This document shows, piece after piece, positions 1 to 5,818 of a stretch of DNA of 5,818 nucleotides. The stretch is taken from the NCBI GenBank assembly GCA_021812745.1, contig JAKAMS010000176.1, positions 1 through 5,818 on the forward strand. Direction: 5' to 3'. A program made the translations under genes and the position numbers. Origin of the DNA: Bacteroidota bacterium. Its GTDB lineage: Bacteria; Bacteroidota; Ignavibacteria; Ignavibacteriales; Melioribacteraceae. The notes below the pieces were generated by a model, which saw only the letters and a program-made list of their open reading frames with translations, had not been told where the DNA came from and did no database searches. The stretch's first letter is position 1. Each line of letters starts with the position of its first letter.

Positions 1-1230
1 CTATTCTTACCGGGCGGACCGATTGATACCGGCTGGACATTTTACATTCCATACAGCGTAAGATCAACAACAAATGTTTCGATGGCACTCTTTGCGGCTT
101 TTGTACTCGGCTTCTCTTCAATTTTAACCGGCTTGAATTTTATTACGACAGTTCACAGAATGCGCGCACCGGGCATGGGTTTTTTCAAAATGCCTTTATT
201 TGTTTGGGCAACTTATGCAACAGCTTGGATTCAAATTCTTGCAACACCGGTTATTGCATTAACAATTTTGTTAGTAATTCTAGAACGGACATTCGGCGTA
301 GGAATTTTTGATCCTGCTCTTGGCGGCGATCCGATTTTATTCCAACACATGTTCTGGATTTATTCCCACCCGGCTGTTTATATAATGATTTTACCGGCAA
401 TGGGGGTTGTTTCGGAAATAATTCCAACATTTGCCAGAAGAACAATTTTTGGCTATAAGGCAATTGCAATGTCGTCATTAGCAATTGCGTTTGTCGGTTA
501 TCTTGTTTGGGCGCATCATATGTTTTCAAGCGGAATGAGCGACACAGCACGATGGATCTTTTCATTGCTTACATTCATTGTTGCTCTTCCAAGCGGAGTA
601 AAAATATTCAACTGGGTTGCAACAATGTACAAAGGTTCTATAGATCCGCAAACCCCATTCTTGTGGGTGATGAACTTTATCTTTTTATTCTCTATTGGAG
701 GATTGACCGGATTGGTACTCGGTTCACTTGCTACCGATATTCATCTTACTGATACATATTTTGTCGTTGCGCATTTTCATTATGTAATGTTTGGCGGAAC
801 CGGGACAATTTTCTTTGCAGCACTCCATTATTGGTTTCCTAAAATGTTCGGGAAAATGTATAACAAGAAGTTTGCAAATATTGCGGTTGTAACTTATTTC
901 ATTGGTTTTAATATGCTTTACTTTCCAAAGTTCATTATGGGATATATGGGAATGCCGAGAAGATATTACGATTATCTCCCGCAGTTTACGCCATATCAAA
1001 GAATTTCTACCTTTGGTTCATGGATTTTAGCCGGCACAATTTTCTTTATAATAGGTTATTTAATTCACGCCTTGAAATATGGGAAGAAGGCAACATCTAA
1101 TCCTTGGGGCGGTGTAACGTTAGAGTGGCATATTCCTTCGCCGCCGCCGCTTGAAAATTTTGAAACGATTCCTACAATCACTCATGAACCATACGATTTC
1201 AGTCAGTTGAAGGAGATGAAGGATGAGTAA
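1..1230 (+). CDS. ctaD: Cytochrome c oxidase subunit I, A2 type (5'-truncated by window edge)
   Basis: Catalytic subunit of a heme-copper oxygen reductase in the cytoplasmic membrane; it reduces O2 to water and pumps protons. The reading frame is open from base 1, so the first ATG at 82 is internal and roughly the first 120-130 residues are missing. Numbering codons from base 1, the CuB ligands are H123, H172 and H173, with Y127 as the His-Tyr cross-link partner (HPAVY). H258 is the heme a3 ligand and H260 the heme a ligand (HFHYVM). K201 in PSGVKIF is the K-channel lysine, with Ser198 where Thr is usual. R320-R321 (MPRRYYDY) are the arginines near the heme propionates. Helix VI reads YSHPAVY, so the D-channel glutamate of A1 enzymes is absent and the Tyr-Ser pair of A2 enzymes is present. 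A Thr (codon 250) replaces the usual His in HDTY. The C-terminal tail has the usual LEW and PSPPPLENF motifs. The 3' end overlaps ctaE by 8 bases. The identification is very sure. Confidence 0.97.
   Translation, partial: LFLPGGPIDTGWTFYIPYSVRSTTNVSMALFAAFVLGFSSILTGLNFITTVHRMRAPGMGFFKMPLFVWATYATAWIQILATPVIALTILLVILERTFGVGIFDPALGGDPILFQHMFWIYSHPAVYIMILPAMGVVSEIIPTFARRTIFGYKAIAMSSLAIAFVGYLVWAHHMFSSGMSDTARWIFSLLTFIVALPSGVKIFNWVATMYKGSIDPQTPFLWVMNFIFLFSIGGLTGLVLGSLATDIHLTDTYFVVAHFHYVMFGGTGTIFFAALHYWFPKMFGKMYNKKFANIAVVTYFIGFNMLYFPKFIMGYMGMPRRYYDYLPQFTPYQRISTFGSWILAGTIFFIIGYLIHALKYGKKATSNPWGGVTLEWHIPSPPPLENFETIPTITHEPYDFSQLKEMKDE
1210..1230 (+). promoter_or_regulatory. Shine-Dalgarno and ctaD/ctaE stop-start overlap
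   Basis: AAGGAG at 1210-1215 lies inside the end of ctaD, seven bases before the ATG of ctaE at 1223. The ctaD stop codon (TAA, 1228-1230) falls after this ATG, giving an 8-base overlap (ATGAGTAA). This arrangement suggests translational coupling of subunits I and III, and it fixes the ctaE start. Confidence 0.8.
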
Positions 1231-1846
1231 TCATTCAGAAAGTGCAGTTCATCAAATTCATCGGGATGATGTTGGCGCAAAGATGGGAATGTGGCTTTTC
1301 CTTTTTACCGAAGTTCTTCTTTTCGGCGGAATGTTTTTAGTTTATGCAGTCTACCGTTACCAATATCCTTCTCAATTTCATATTGCAGCTATGGAATTAA
1401 ACACAGCAATGGGAACTTTCAATACTATAATTCTATTAACAAGCAGTTTAACAGTTGCGCTTTCAATTGCCGCTCTTCATAATGGAAAGAAAATTCTATC
1501 GCTAATTCTTCTTTCTGCTACGTTGTTATTTGCGTTGATATTCATGGTTGTAAAATATTTTGAATGGACAACGAAGATATCTCACGGAATTTATCCCGGA
1601 TCGCCTGAACTTTTAGCTAAACCTAACGGACAAATTCTTTTCTTCGGGTTGTACTATGTGATGACAGGTCTTCATGGTCTTCACGTTTTAATTGGGATGG
1701 TAGTAATCGCATTTATGATAGTCTTTATCGCAAAAGATAAAGTAACAGCAGATAATTATGTCAAACTGGAAAACTCCGGTTTGTATTGGCACCTTGTAGA
1801 TTTGATCTGGATCTTCTTATTCCCACTTTTCTATTTAATTCAGTAA
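1223..1846 (+). CDS. ctaE: Cytochrome c oxidase subunit III (short, five-helix form)
   Basis: Membrane subunit III of the oxidase, 207 residues. It binds no metal and in the family supports stable proton pumping and turnover of subunit I. Visible family motifs in order: [17 protein letters not shown] (residues 20-36, with the conserved membrane Glu at E30), LLTSS (71-75), KYFEW (111-115), [11 protein letters not shown] (148-158) and [18 protein letters not shown] (188-205). Hydrophobic segments lie at about 20-45, 64-86, 91-111, 137-170 and 186-206. This is the five-helix bacterial version without the first two helices of the mitochondrial protein. The start at 1223 is supported by AAGGAG at 1210-1215. 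The next gene begins 10 bases after the stop. No odd residues were seen. Confidence 0.96.
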   Translation: MSNHSESAVHQIHRDDVGAKMGMWLFLFTEVLLFGGMFLVYAVYRYQYPSQFHIAAMELNTAMGTFNTIILLTSSLTVALSIAALHNGKKILSLILLSATLLFALIFMVVKYFEWTTKISHGIYPGSPELLAKPNGQILFFGLYYVMTGLHGLHVLIGMVVIAFMIVFIAKDKVTADNYVKLENSGLYWHLVDLIWIFLFPLFYLIQ

Positions 1847-1856
1847 GGAAATTTTA

Positions 1857-2141
1857 ATGAGCGGAGATAACAAACAACATATAGGTTACGGTACATACAT
1901 TTTAGTATGGCTGGCGCTTCTTGCCTTTACTTCGATTACAGTAACTGTAGCGGGCGTGAATCTTGGACGGTACACTTTATTCATTGCCTTATCAATAGCT
2001 GCTATAAAATCTGCGCTCGTTATTAATATATTTATGCACATAAGACTAGATGAGCCGATCTTTAAAGTGTTCTTAGCAATAAGCGGCGCTACGTTACTAA
2101 TTATCTTTCTACTAACGTTTTTCGATTATATCTATCGCTGA
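1857..2141 (+). CDS. ctaF: Cytochrome c oxidase subunit IV, prokaryotic small type
   Basis: Small membrane subunit, 94 residues, of the prokaryotic COX4 (CtaF/CoxD) family found with caa3-type oxidases; it probably stabilises the complex. Three hydrophobic helices are visible at about 13-34, 39-60 and 69-91. The family pattern is present: a YILVWLALLAFTSITVTVAG stretch in helix 1, then IAAIKSALVI with K51, then the FMHIRLDEP turn (F59, M60, H61) after helix 2. The start is chosen from AAGGAA at 1845-1850, six bases before the ATG and overlapping the ctaE stop codon. It sits between subunits III and II with gaps of 10 and 9 bases, so it clearly belongs to the same transcript. Such proteins diverge quickly, but motifs and context agree. 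Confidence 0.92.
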   Translation: MSGDNKQHIGYGTYILVWLALLAFTSITVTVAGVNLGRYTLFIALSIAAIKSALVINIFMHIRLDEPIFKVFLAISGATLLIIFLLTFFDYIYR

Positions 2142-2150
2142 GGAATATAA

Positions 2151-2786
2151 ATGGGAATATCTCCTACAACACATGCTGAGTCGGTTGATTTCGTGATGTT
2201 ATATATTGTAGCCATTTCTGTTGTTCTACTTGTCGGGATTACAGCAACGATGGTTTATTTTGTTTTCAAATACAATAGAAAGAAGGGGCACGCACCGGTA
2301 GACATTCATGGTAATCTTCTTCTTGAAATTATATGGATACTTATACCAACATTGCTGGTTCTTTCAATGTTCTATTTTGGCTATACAAGTTTTAGAGAAA
2401 CAAGAGAAATTCCGGATAATCCTTTTGTCGTAAAAGTTACTGCGCGTATGTGGCATTTTAGTTTTGAATATGCAAACGGTAAAAAGACAGATACACTTTA
2501 CGTTCCCATAAATACAGCAATAGATTTGGAAATGCAGTCAGTTGATGTCAATCATGCTTTTTACATTCCTGCTTTTAGAATTAAGGAAGATATTATTCAT
2601 GGCAAAACAAATCATTTGTATTTCACTCCAAAAGAGATTGGAGATTACGATGTTGCTTGTGCTGAGTATTGCGGTTTGAATCACTCGGCAATGTATACAA
2701 AAGTAAAAGTTATTAACGATGATCAATTTACAAAATGGTATGGCGGAAGTTGGCAGCCTGTTAAAGCTAAAATACCGAAAGAATAG
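2151..2786 (+). CDS. ctaC: Cytochrome c oxidase subunit II with CuA site, no fused cytochrome c
   Basis: Electron-entry subunit, 211 residues. Two membrane helices (about 13-40 and 57-80, the second with the conserved E59 in EIIWILIPT) anchor a periplasmic cupredoxin domain (about 92-195) that holds the dinuclear CuA centre. All CuA ligands are present: H135 (DVNHAF), C170, E172, C174, H178 and M181 in CAEYCGLNHSAM, with exact family spacing. W101 matches the tryptophan through which cytochrome c passes electrons to CuA, but the aromatic patch reads WHFSFEY, less aromatic than the common WYWSYEY. There is no lipobox and no obvious cleavable signal peptide; the N-terminus is short and probably periplasmic. 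The protein ends about 15 residues after the cupredoxin fold, so it lacks the cytochrome c domain of caa3 subunit II. GAGGAA at 2140-2145 supports the start. Its place after subunits III and IV is unusual. Confidence 0.97.
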   Translation: MGISPTTHAESVDFVMLYIVAISVVLLVGITATMVYFVFKYNRKKGHAPVDIHGNLLLEIIWILIPTLLVLSMFYFGYTSFRETREIPDNPFVVKVTARMWHFSFEYANGKKTDTLYVPINTAIDLEMQSVDVNHAFYIPAFRIKEDIIHGKTNHLYFTPKEIGDYDVACAEYCGLNHSAMYTKVKVINDDQFTKWYGGSWQPVKAKIPKE

Positions 2787-2797
2787 AGAGTGAGTTA

Positions 2798-3670
2798 TTG
2801 GAATTTTTGAAAAAACATATAGCAATAATTTTAGAACTTGGAAAGGTTAGAATTACTTTCTTTGTTGCTTTTTCAACATCAGTAGGGTATTTGTTTCATT
2901 CGGGAAAGTTTGAGCCGGCTCTGATTTTTTGCGTAATAGGAGTCTTTCTACTTTCGTGCGGTTCATCGGCAATCAATCATTATCAAGAAAGATTTTCTGA
3001 TGCTATGATGGAAAGAACAAAAGGGAGACCAATTCCTTCTGGAAGGATTTCTGGACGGTATGCGGTTATAGCATCAGTTTTATTAGTTGTTATTGGATTA
3101 GGAATAATTTATTTCTCTTCAAATGTAACGGCATTATTGCTCGGTGTTGTAGCGTTGATTTGGTATAACGTTATCTATACTCCTTTGAAAAAGAGATATG
3201 CATTAGCTGTTGTTCCGGGATCAGTTATCGGTGCTCTTCCGCCTATGATCGGATGGGTTGCATCCGGCGGTTATGTTTTTGATAAAGAGATTTTGGCATT
3301 AGCGTTTTTCTTTTTCATCTGGCAAATACCTCATTTCTGGCTGCTGTTAATGATACATAATAAAGACTACGAGAAAGCAGGATTCCCAACACTCACAAAA
3401 ATATTTAATGATATTCAATTAGGCAGAATTACATTTGTTTGGATCGCTGCTCTTGCAACAAGTTGTTTGCTAATTCCATTCTTATCTTTTTCTTCAAGCA
3501 TCTATTCAATGATCATGATGTTCATTCTTGGTGCTTGGCTGTTGTGGAAAACTAGACCGATTCTTTCAGAATATCTGGAACGGTTAATTTTTAGAAAAGC
3601 ATTCCTAAGAATAAACTTTTATGTACTTGCTGTAGTGGTTATAATTTCATTAGACAAAATTATTTTTTAA
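2798..3670 (+). CDS. ctaB: Protoheme IX farnesyltransferase (heme O synthase)
   Basis: Integral membrane UbiA-family prenyltransferase, 290 residues, the usual length. It transfers farnesyl to protoheme IX to give heme O, the precursor of heme A for the oxidase. About eight to nine hydrophobic helices are visible. The prenyl-diphosphate motif is N60-x3-E64-x3-D68 followed by MMERTKGRPIPSG (70-82); most CtaB proteins have Asp at position 64. Other family marks are YTPLKKR (127-133), GALPPMIGW (145-153), WQIPHFW (175-181) and KDYEKAGFP (189-197), the second acidic region. The start is TTG at 2798; no in-frame ATG lies between the upstream stop and the conserved N-terminal helix, and a GAGTGAG sequence at 2788-2794 can serve as ribosome binding site. 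No heme A synthase (ctaA) is seen in the window, so whether the oxidase uses heme A or O stays open. A related UbiA enzyme with another acceptor is unlikely in this context. Confidence 0.92.
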   Translation: MEFLKKHIAIILELGKVRITFFVAFSTSVGYLFHSGKFEPALIFCVIGVFLLSCGSSAINHYQERFSDAMMERTKGRPIPSGRISGRYAVIASVLLVVIGLGIIYFSSNVTALLLGVVALIWYNVIYTPLKKRYALAVVPGSVIGALPPMIGWVASGGYVFDKEILALAFFFFIWQIPHFWLLLMIHNKDYEKAGFPTLTKIFNDIQLGRITFVWIAALATSCLLIPFLSFSSSIYSMIMMFILGAWLLWKTRPILSEYLERLIFRKAFLRINFYVLAVVVIISLDKIIF

Positions 3671-3691
3671 AGATTTTTAATCGGTTACATT

Positions 3692-5041
3692 ATGGATTTA
3701 TTAGATAATTCGGTTTTGCCTCAATCGGCACATCACATGGTGTTGCTTAGATATCTGCTGTCGCTGACATTCATTCTTTTCTTTCTGTACGCGAGCGTTT
3801 TGTTCGGCTCGCTGCTTTACTCATTATATTTTAGGAGAAAAGGAGAAAAGTCGGGTGAAAAAAAATACAAACGTTTTTCTAAAGAACTGATTGACCAAGT
3901 TACCTTTAATAAGGTAATAGCAATTGCATTTGGAGTTGTTCCGCTTTTAAGTGCTGTATTTGGTTATGCTCAGCTTTTGCACAACAGCGGCTTAAATGTT
4001 CCAGAATTTTTACTGCTTGCTCTTCTGTTATTGATAATAGCTCTACTATTCGTCTACACATACAAATACACATTCCATCTAAAAGAAATTTTTCAGTTTG
4101 CTGAAGAGAAAAATGAAAAAAGCCAAAACGAAAAGGAATTGACTGAAGAAATATCATCTTATTACTCAAAGACTGGAAGACTGCATAAACAAAGCGGTCT
4201 TTATGCGCTCCTATTTTTGACTGTTACTGTTTATCTTTTCTTGAGTACAGTCCAACTTGCATCGGATACAAATAGATGGGAAAGCGGTAATAATCTATTA
4301 GGACTAATTTTCTCGTTTTCAGCTTTGATTGATTTTCTTCAATTCATAGCCGCTGCTTTTTCTGTTACATCGGCGTTAGTTTTATATCTTCTGTTCAAAA
4401 CTAATAACGGGAATGAACATGACGATATTTATAAATCTTTTGTGAAAAATTTTAGTTTGCGTTCCGGTTTGATTTCCACTTTAATATTATCTCTTATTAT
4501 TGTTCTGAATGTTGTGATAAGTCCGGTAAACTTTCTTTCATTTGATTACTTCGGAGTAGTGCTAGTATCGCTAATTCTTCTTTTGCTGACCGCTAGTATT
4601 TTTTACCAGATGATAAAGGATCCTTCAATTAATTATAGCACTTTTCTAATTGTTCTATTGGTGTTTGTATTTTTGTCTTTAGTTGTCAAAGATCAGTTAG
4701 CTTTTGATAACTCTACAAAGATGCAGACTGCAATTCTTGTTAAGGAATACGATTCATACGAAAAGAAAATTCAAGAAGAGATGGGAGTTAGTACGCCTAT
4801 AAGCGGCGCTGATATCTATAACGGAAGATGTATTGCCTGCCATAATTTCGATAAAAAAGTTGTTGGACCTCCGTATAATTCTACTTTACCCAAATATGAA
4901 GGCAAGAGAGATCTTCTTGTAAAATTTATACTTAATCCCGTTAAAGTAAATCCCGATTATCCACCTATGCCTAATCAAGGATTAAAACCGAAAGAAGCGG
5001 AAGCTATTGCAGATTACCTTTTAAAAACTTACAAGAAGTAG
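3692..5041 (+). CDS. Polytopic membrane protein with C-terminal cytochrome c domain
   Basis: A 449-residue protein; I do not recognise its membrane domain. About eight helices are visible at residues 18-47, 73-96, 104-127, 170-190, 203-235, 257-277, 284-306 and 315-333. The basic loop 48-72 (RRKGEKSGEKK...) and the charged loop 130-168 place those sides in the cytoplasm, which puts the C-terminus in the periplasm. A charged linker (334-369) leads to a class I cytochrome c domain (about 371-449) with heme motif C380-I-A-C383-H384, a GPP turn at 392-394 and the likely distal ligand M426 in PPMPNQG, ending in a typical AIADYLLKTY helix. It is the last gene of the oxidase operon, 21 bases after ctaB, so a role as membrane-held electron donor to CuA or as an extra oxidase subunit is inferred. 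H14, H15 and H97 could in principle bind another heme, but no known pattern supports this. No Shine-Dalgarno sequence precedes the ATG; the hydrophobic N-terminus supports this start. Confidence 0.88.
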   Translation: MDLLDNSVLPQSAHHMVLLRYLLSLTFILFFLYASVLFGSLLYSLYFRRKGEKSGEKKYKRFSKELIDQVTFNKVIAIAFGVVPLLSAVFGYAQLLHNSGLNVPEFLLLALLLLIIALLFVYTYKYTFHLKEIFQFAEEKNEKSQNEKELTEEISSYYSKTGRLHKQSGLYALLFLTVTVYLFLSTVQLASDTNRWESGNNLLGLIFSFSALIDFLQFIAAAFSVTSALVLYLLFKTNNGNEHDDIYKSFVKNFSLRSGLISTLILSLIIVLNVVISPVNFLSFDYFGVVLVSLILLLLTASIFYQMIKDPSINYSTFLIVLLVFVFLSLVVKDQLAFDNSTKMQTAILVKEYDSYEKKIQEEMGVSTPISGADIYNGRCIACHNFDKKVVGPPYNSTLPKYEGKRDLLVKFILNPVKVNPDYPPMPNQGLKPKEAEAIADYLLKTYKK

Positions 5042-5071
5042 AAGAAGTATTTCCTCTTTAGAAAGATAATT

Positions 5072-5096
5072 CCTCGGCAGTTGCAACTGAGGTTTT
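5072..5096 (+). terminator. Possible rho-independent terminator of the cox operon
   Basis: Thirty bases after the last stop codon, CCTC (5072-5075) and AGTTG pair with CAACTGAGG (5084-5092), with three extra bases (GGC) bulged on the left arm. A run of four T (5093-5096) follows directly. The stem is imperfect and the T run short, so this is a moderate candidate. Its place just after the operon is what makes it credible. Confidence 0.45.
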
Positions 5097-5125
5097 GATC
5101 TAACCTTATTCTGAGTACAAATAAA

Positions 5126-5139
5126 ACTTAGAACTAAGT
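5126..5139. repeat. Short inverted repeat ACTTAG-AA-CTAAGT
   Basis: Two perfect 6-base arms, 5126-5131 and 5134-5139, are separated by two bases. It lies about 160 bases before the GTG start of the receiver-domain gene. It could be a binding site for a dimeric regulator, but an arm this short in AT-rich DNA can arise by chance. Confidence 0.25.
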
Positions 5140-5295
5140 AGATTTATTCAATTCAGCCGGAAATACTCTAAACAAAATCAACTAAAGACCGATAATTAAT
5201 GAATGATTGTTGGAATATATTGTTTCGCTTAGTTGTTAAATTAATTTATTTTCACTTCGACAATAAGTTGATGTTTCTATTCTAAAGTAGGATTT

Positions 5296-5818
5296 GTGGA
5301 AAATAAAAAAACATTGCTTTTGGTGGAAGATGATGAACTTTTAGCGATGACTGAAACCCGTTGGCTAAATAAAGCGGGTTACCAGGTAATACATGTTGTT
5401 AACGGTGAAAAATCAATCGAGTTTGTCCGAGAAGGCAAATATCCAATCGATTTGATTCTAATGGATATAAATCTTGGCAGTGGTATAGACGGGACAGAAG
5501 CTGCTCAAGAAATACTTAGAGATCATGATATACCGTTATTATTTCTTTCTTCTCGCACTGACCATGAAATTGTTGAAAAAACAGAACGAATTCCATCTTA
5601 CGGCTACGTTGTAAAAAATCCCAATGATTCTGTACTACTTGCTTCAATTAAAATGGCCTTAAAGCTGCATGATGCCGGCAAAGAATTAAGAAAAAAAGAA
5701 AAAGCTTTGACAGAAAATCATGCACGATTAAGAATGTCTGAATTTGAATCCCAATCCAAATCTGAAAATTGGCGGCTCTCTGGGTTTGCAGAATTAAAAC
5801 AGGTTGAAGAGAGATTAC
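5296..5818 (+). CDS. Response-regulator receiver domain protein, probably start of a larger signalling protein (3'-truncated)
   Basis: The frame is open from GTG at 5296 to the right edge (174 codons plus one base). Residues 5-125 form a complete two-component receiver domain: acidic pair D12-D13 (LLLVEDDELL), phosphoacceptor D57 in LILMDINLG, S85 (FLSSR) as the switch Ser/Thr and K107 in GYVVKN. So phosphorylation should be possible. Residues 126-174 are charged and helical (ELRKKEKALTENHARL...), like the coiled-coil linkers that join a receiver to PAS, histidine kinase or other output domains; the output lies outside the window. The GYVVKNP...VLLASIKMAL ending is one I associate with receivers placed before PAS and HisKA_2-type kinase modules, which is an inference. 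An in-frame stop at 5269-5271 and no ATG before the conserved start of the domain make GTG the only good start; AGGA at 5289-5292 is only three bases away, which is short. It is separate from the cox operon and no link to it is shown. Confidence 0.9.
   Translation, partial: MENKKTLLLVEDDELLAMTETRWLNKAGYQVIHVVNGEKSIEFVREGKYPIDLILMDINLGSGIDGTEAAQEILRDHDIPLLFLSSRTDHEIVEKTERIPSYGYVVKNPNDSVLLASIKMALKLHDAGKELRKKEKALTENHARLRMSEFESQSKSENWRLSGFAELKQVEERL

Larger units (their letters stand above)
5042..5295. other. Intergenic region between oxidase operon and receiver-domain gene
   Basis: These 254 AT-rich bases hold stop codons in the frames examined and no convincing gene. A terminator-like hairpin lies at 5072-5096 and a short inverted repeat at 5126-5139. 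The promoter of the downstream gene is expected here, but no clear -35/-10 pair or Bacteroidota-type -33/-7 pair stands out from the AT-rich background. No tRNA or riboswitch fold was recognised. Confidence 0.7.

Noticed and set aside
82..84. ATG at 82 as the start of subunit I
   Set aside because: The frame is open back to base 1 and the upstream codons encode the conserved [11 protein letters not shown] segment, so the real start is outside the window.
251..565. Open reading frame on the - strand (104 codons)
   Set aside because: It lies wholly inside ctaD, has no recognisable motif and a composition typical of an antisense shadow. The same applies to 724-999, 2538-2825 and 3906-4169 on the - strand.
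507..752. Open reading frame on the + strand in another frame
   Set aside because: It is an out-of-frame shadow of ctaD helices. The frame at 1291-1482 inside ctaE is rejected for the same reason.
3692..4700. Membrane domain of the cytochrome protein as a cytochrome bd subunit I or NarI-like heme b protein
   Set aside because: The expected histidine/methionine heme-ligand pattern and the quinol-loop motifs are not visible; only H14, H15 and H97 lie near membrane edges.
5203..5275. Promoter-like AT-rich hexamers (TTGTTG, TTGTTA, TATATT, ACAATA) before the receiver gene
   Set aside because: No pair has proper spacing and consensus quality; in DNA this AT-rich such hexamers are expected by chance.
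5271..5285. ATG at 5271 as an alternative start near the receiver gene
   Set aside because: This frame reaches a stop codon after four codons and is not the frame of the receiver domain.
5042..5295. Small RNA, riboswitch, CRISPR or attachment site in the intergenic region
   Set aside because: No repeat series, tRNA-like fold or known riboswitch core could be seen; only the terminator-like hairpin and one short inverted repeat stand out.

Overview
The window is one end of an aerobic respiratory operon from an AT-rich bacterium (roughly 35-40 % GC by eye), followed by an unrelated signalling gene. All genes lie on the + strand. The protein style (A2-type oxidase, a YQER-type CtaB, AGGA-like ribosome binding sites, a REC domain of the GYVVKN kind) fits the Bacteroidota/Chlorobi/Ignavibacteria neighbourhood or a deltaproteobacterium-like lineage. 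This placement is inferred from memory of the families, not from a search, and is only moderately sure.

Layout: 1-1230 is the 3' part of ctaD (cytochrome c oxidase subunit I, 5' end outside the window). It is followed by ctaE (subunit III, 1223-1846), ctaF (small subunit IV, 1857-2141), ctaC (subunit II with the CuA site, 2151-2786) and ctaB (heme O synthase, 2798-3670). The last member is a 449-residue protein (3692-5041) with about eight membrane helices and a C-terminal class I cytochrome c domain. Gaps between the genes are -8, 10, 9, 11 and 21 bases, so this reads as a single transcription unit. A hairpin with a T run at 5072-5096 is a plausible end of the unit. A 254-base intergenic region (5042-5295) follows. 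A GTG-started gene then begins at 5296 with a complete receiver domain and a helical linker, and runs off the right edge.

How the genes work together: subunits I, II, III and IV form a proton-pumping heme-copper oxygen reductase, and CtaB makes the heme O precursor of its heme. Subunit I carries the YSHP version of helix VI instead of the glutamate version, which marks the A2 subfamily. Well-known A2 enzymes (caa3 type) often carry a cytochrome c domain fused to subunit II. Here subunit II stops right after the CuA domain, and the only cytochrome c domain sits on the polytopic protein at the end of the operon. The most interesting idea from the window is that this protein is the membrane-held electron donor, or an extra subunit, of the oxidase. 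I do not recognise its membrane domain.

Other points worth noting are the subunit order I-III-IV-II (subunit II last), a Thr in place of the usual Mg-site His in subunit I, a Glu in place of the first Asp in the prenyltransferase motif of CtaB, a TTG start for ctaB and a missing Shine-Dalgarno sequence before the cytochrome gene. No mobile elements, RNA genes, CRISPR arrays or long repeats were seen.
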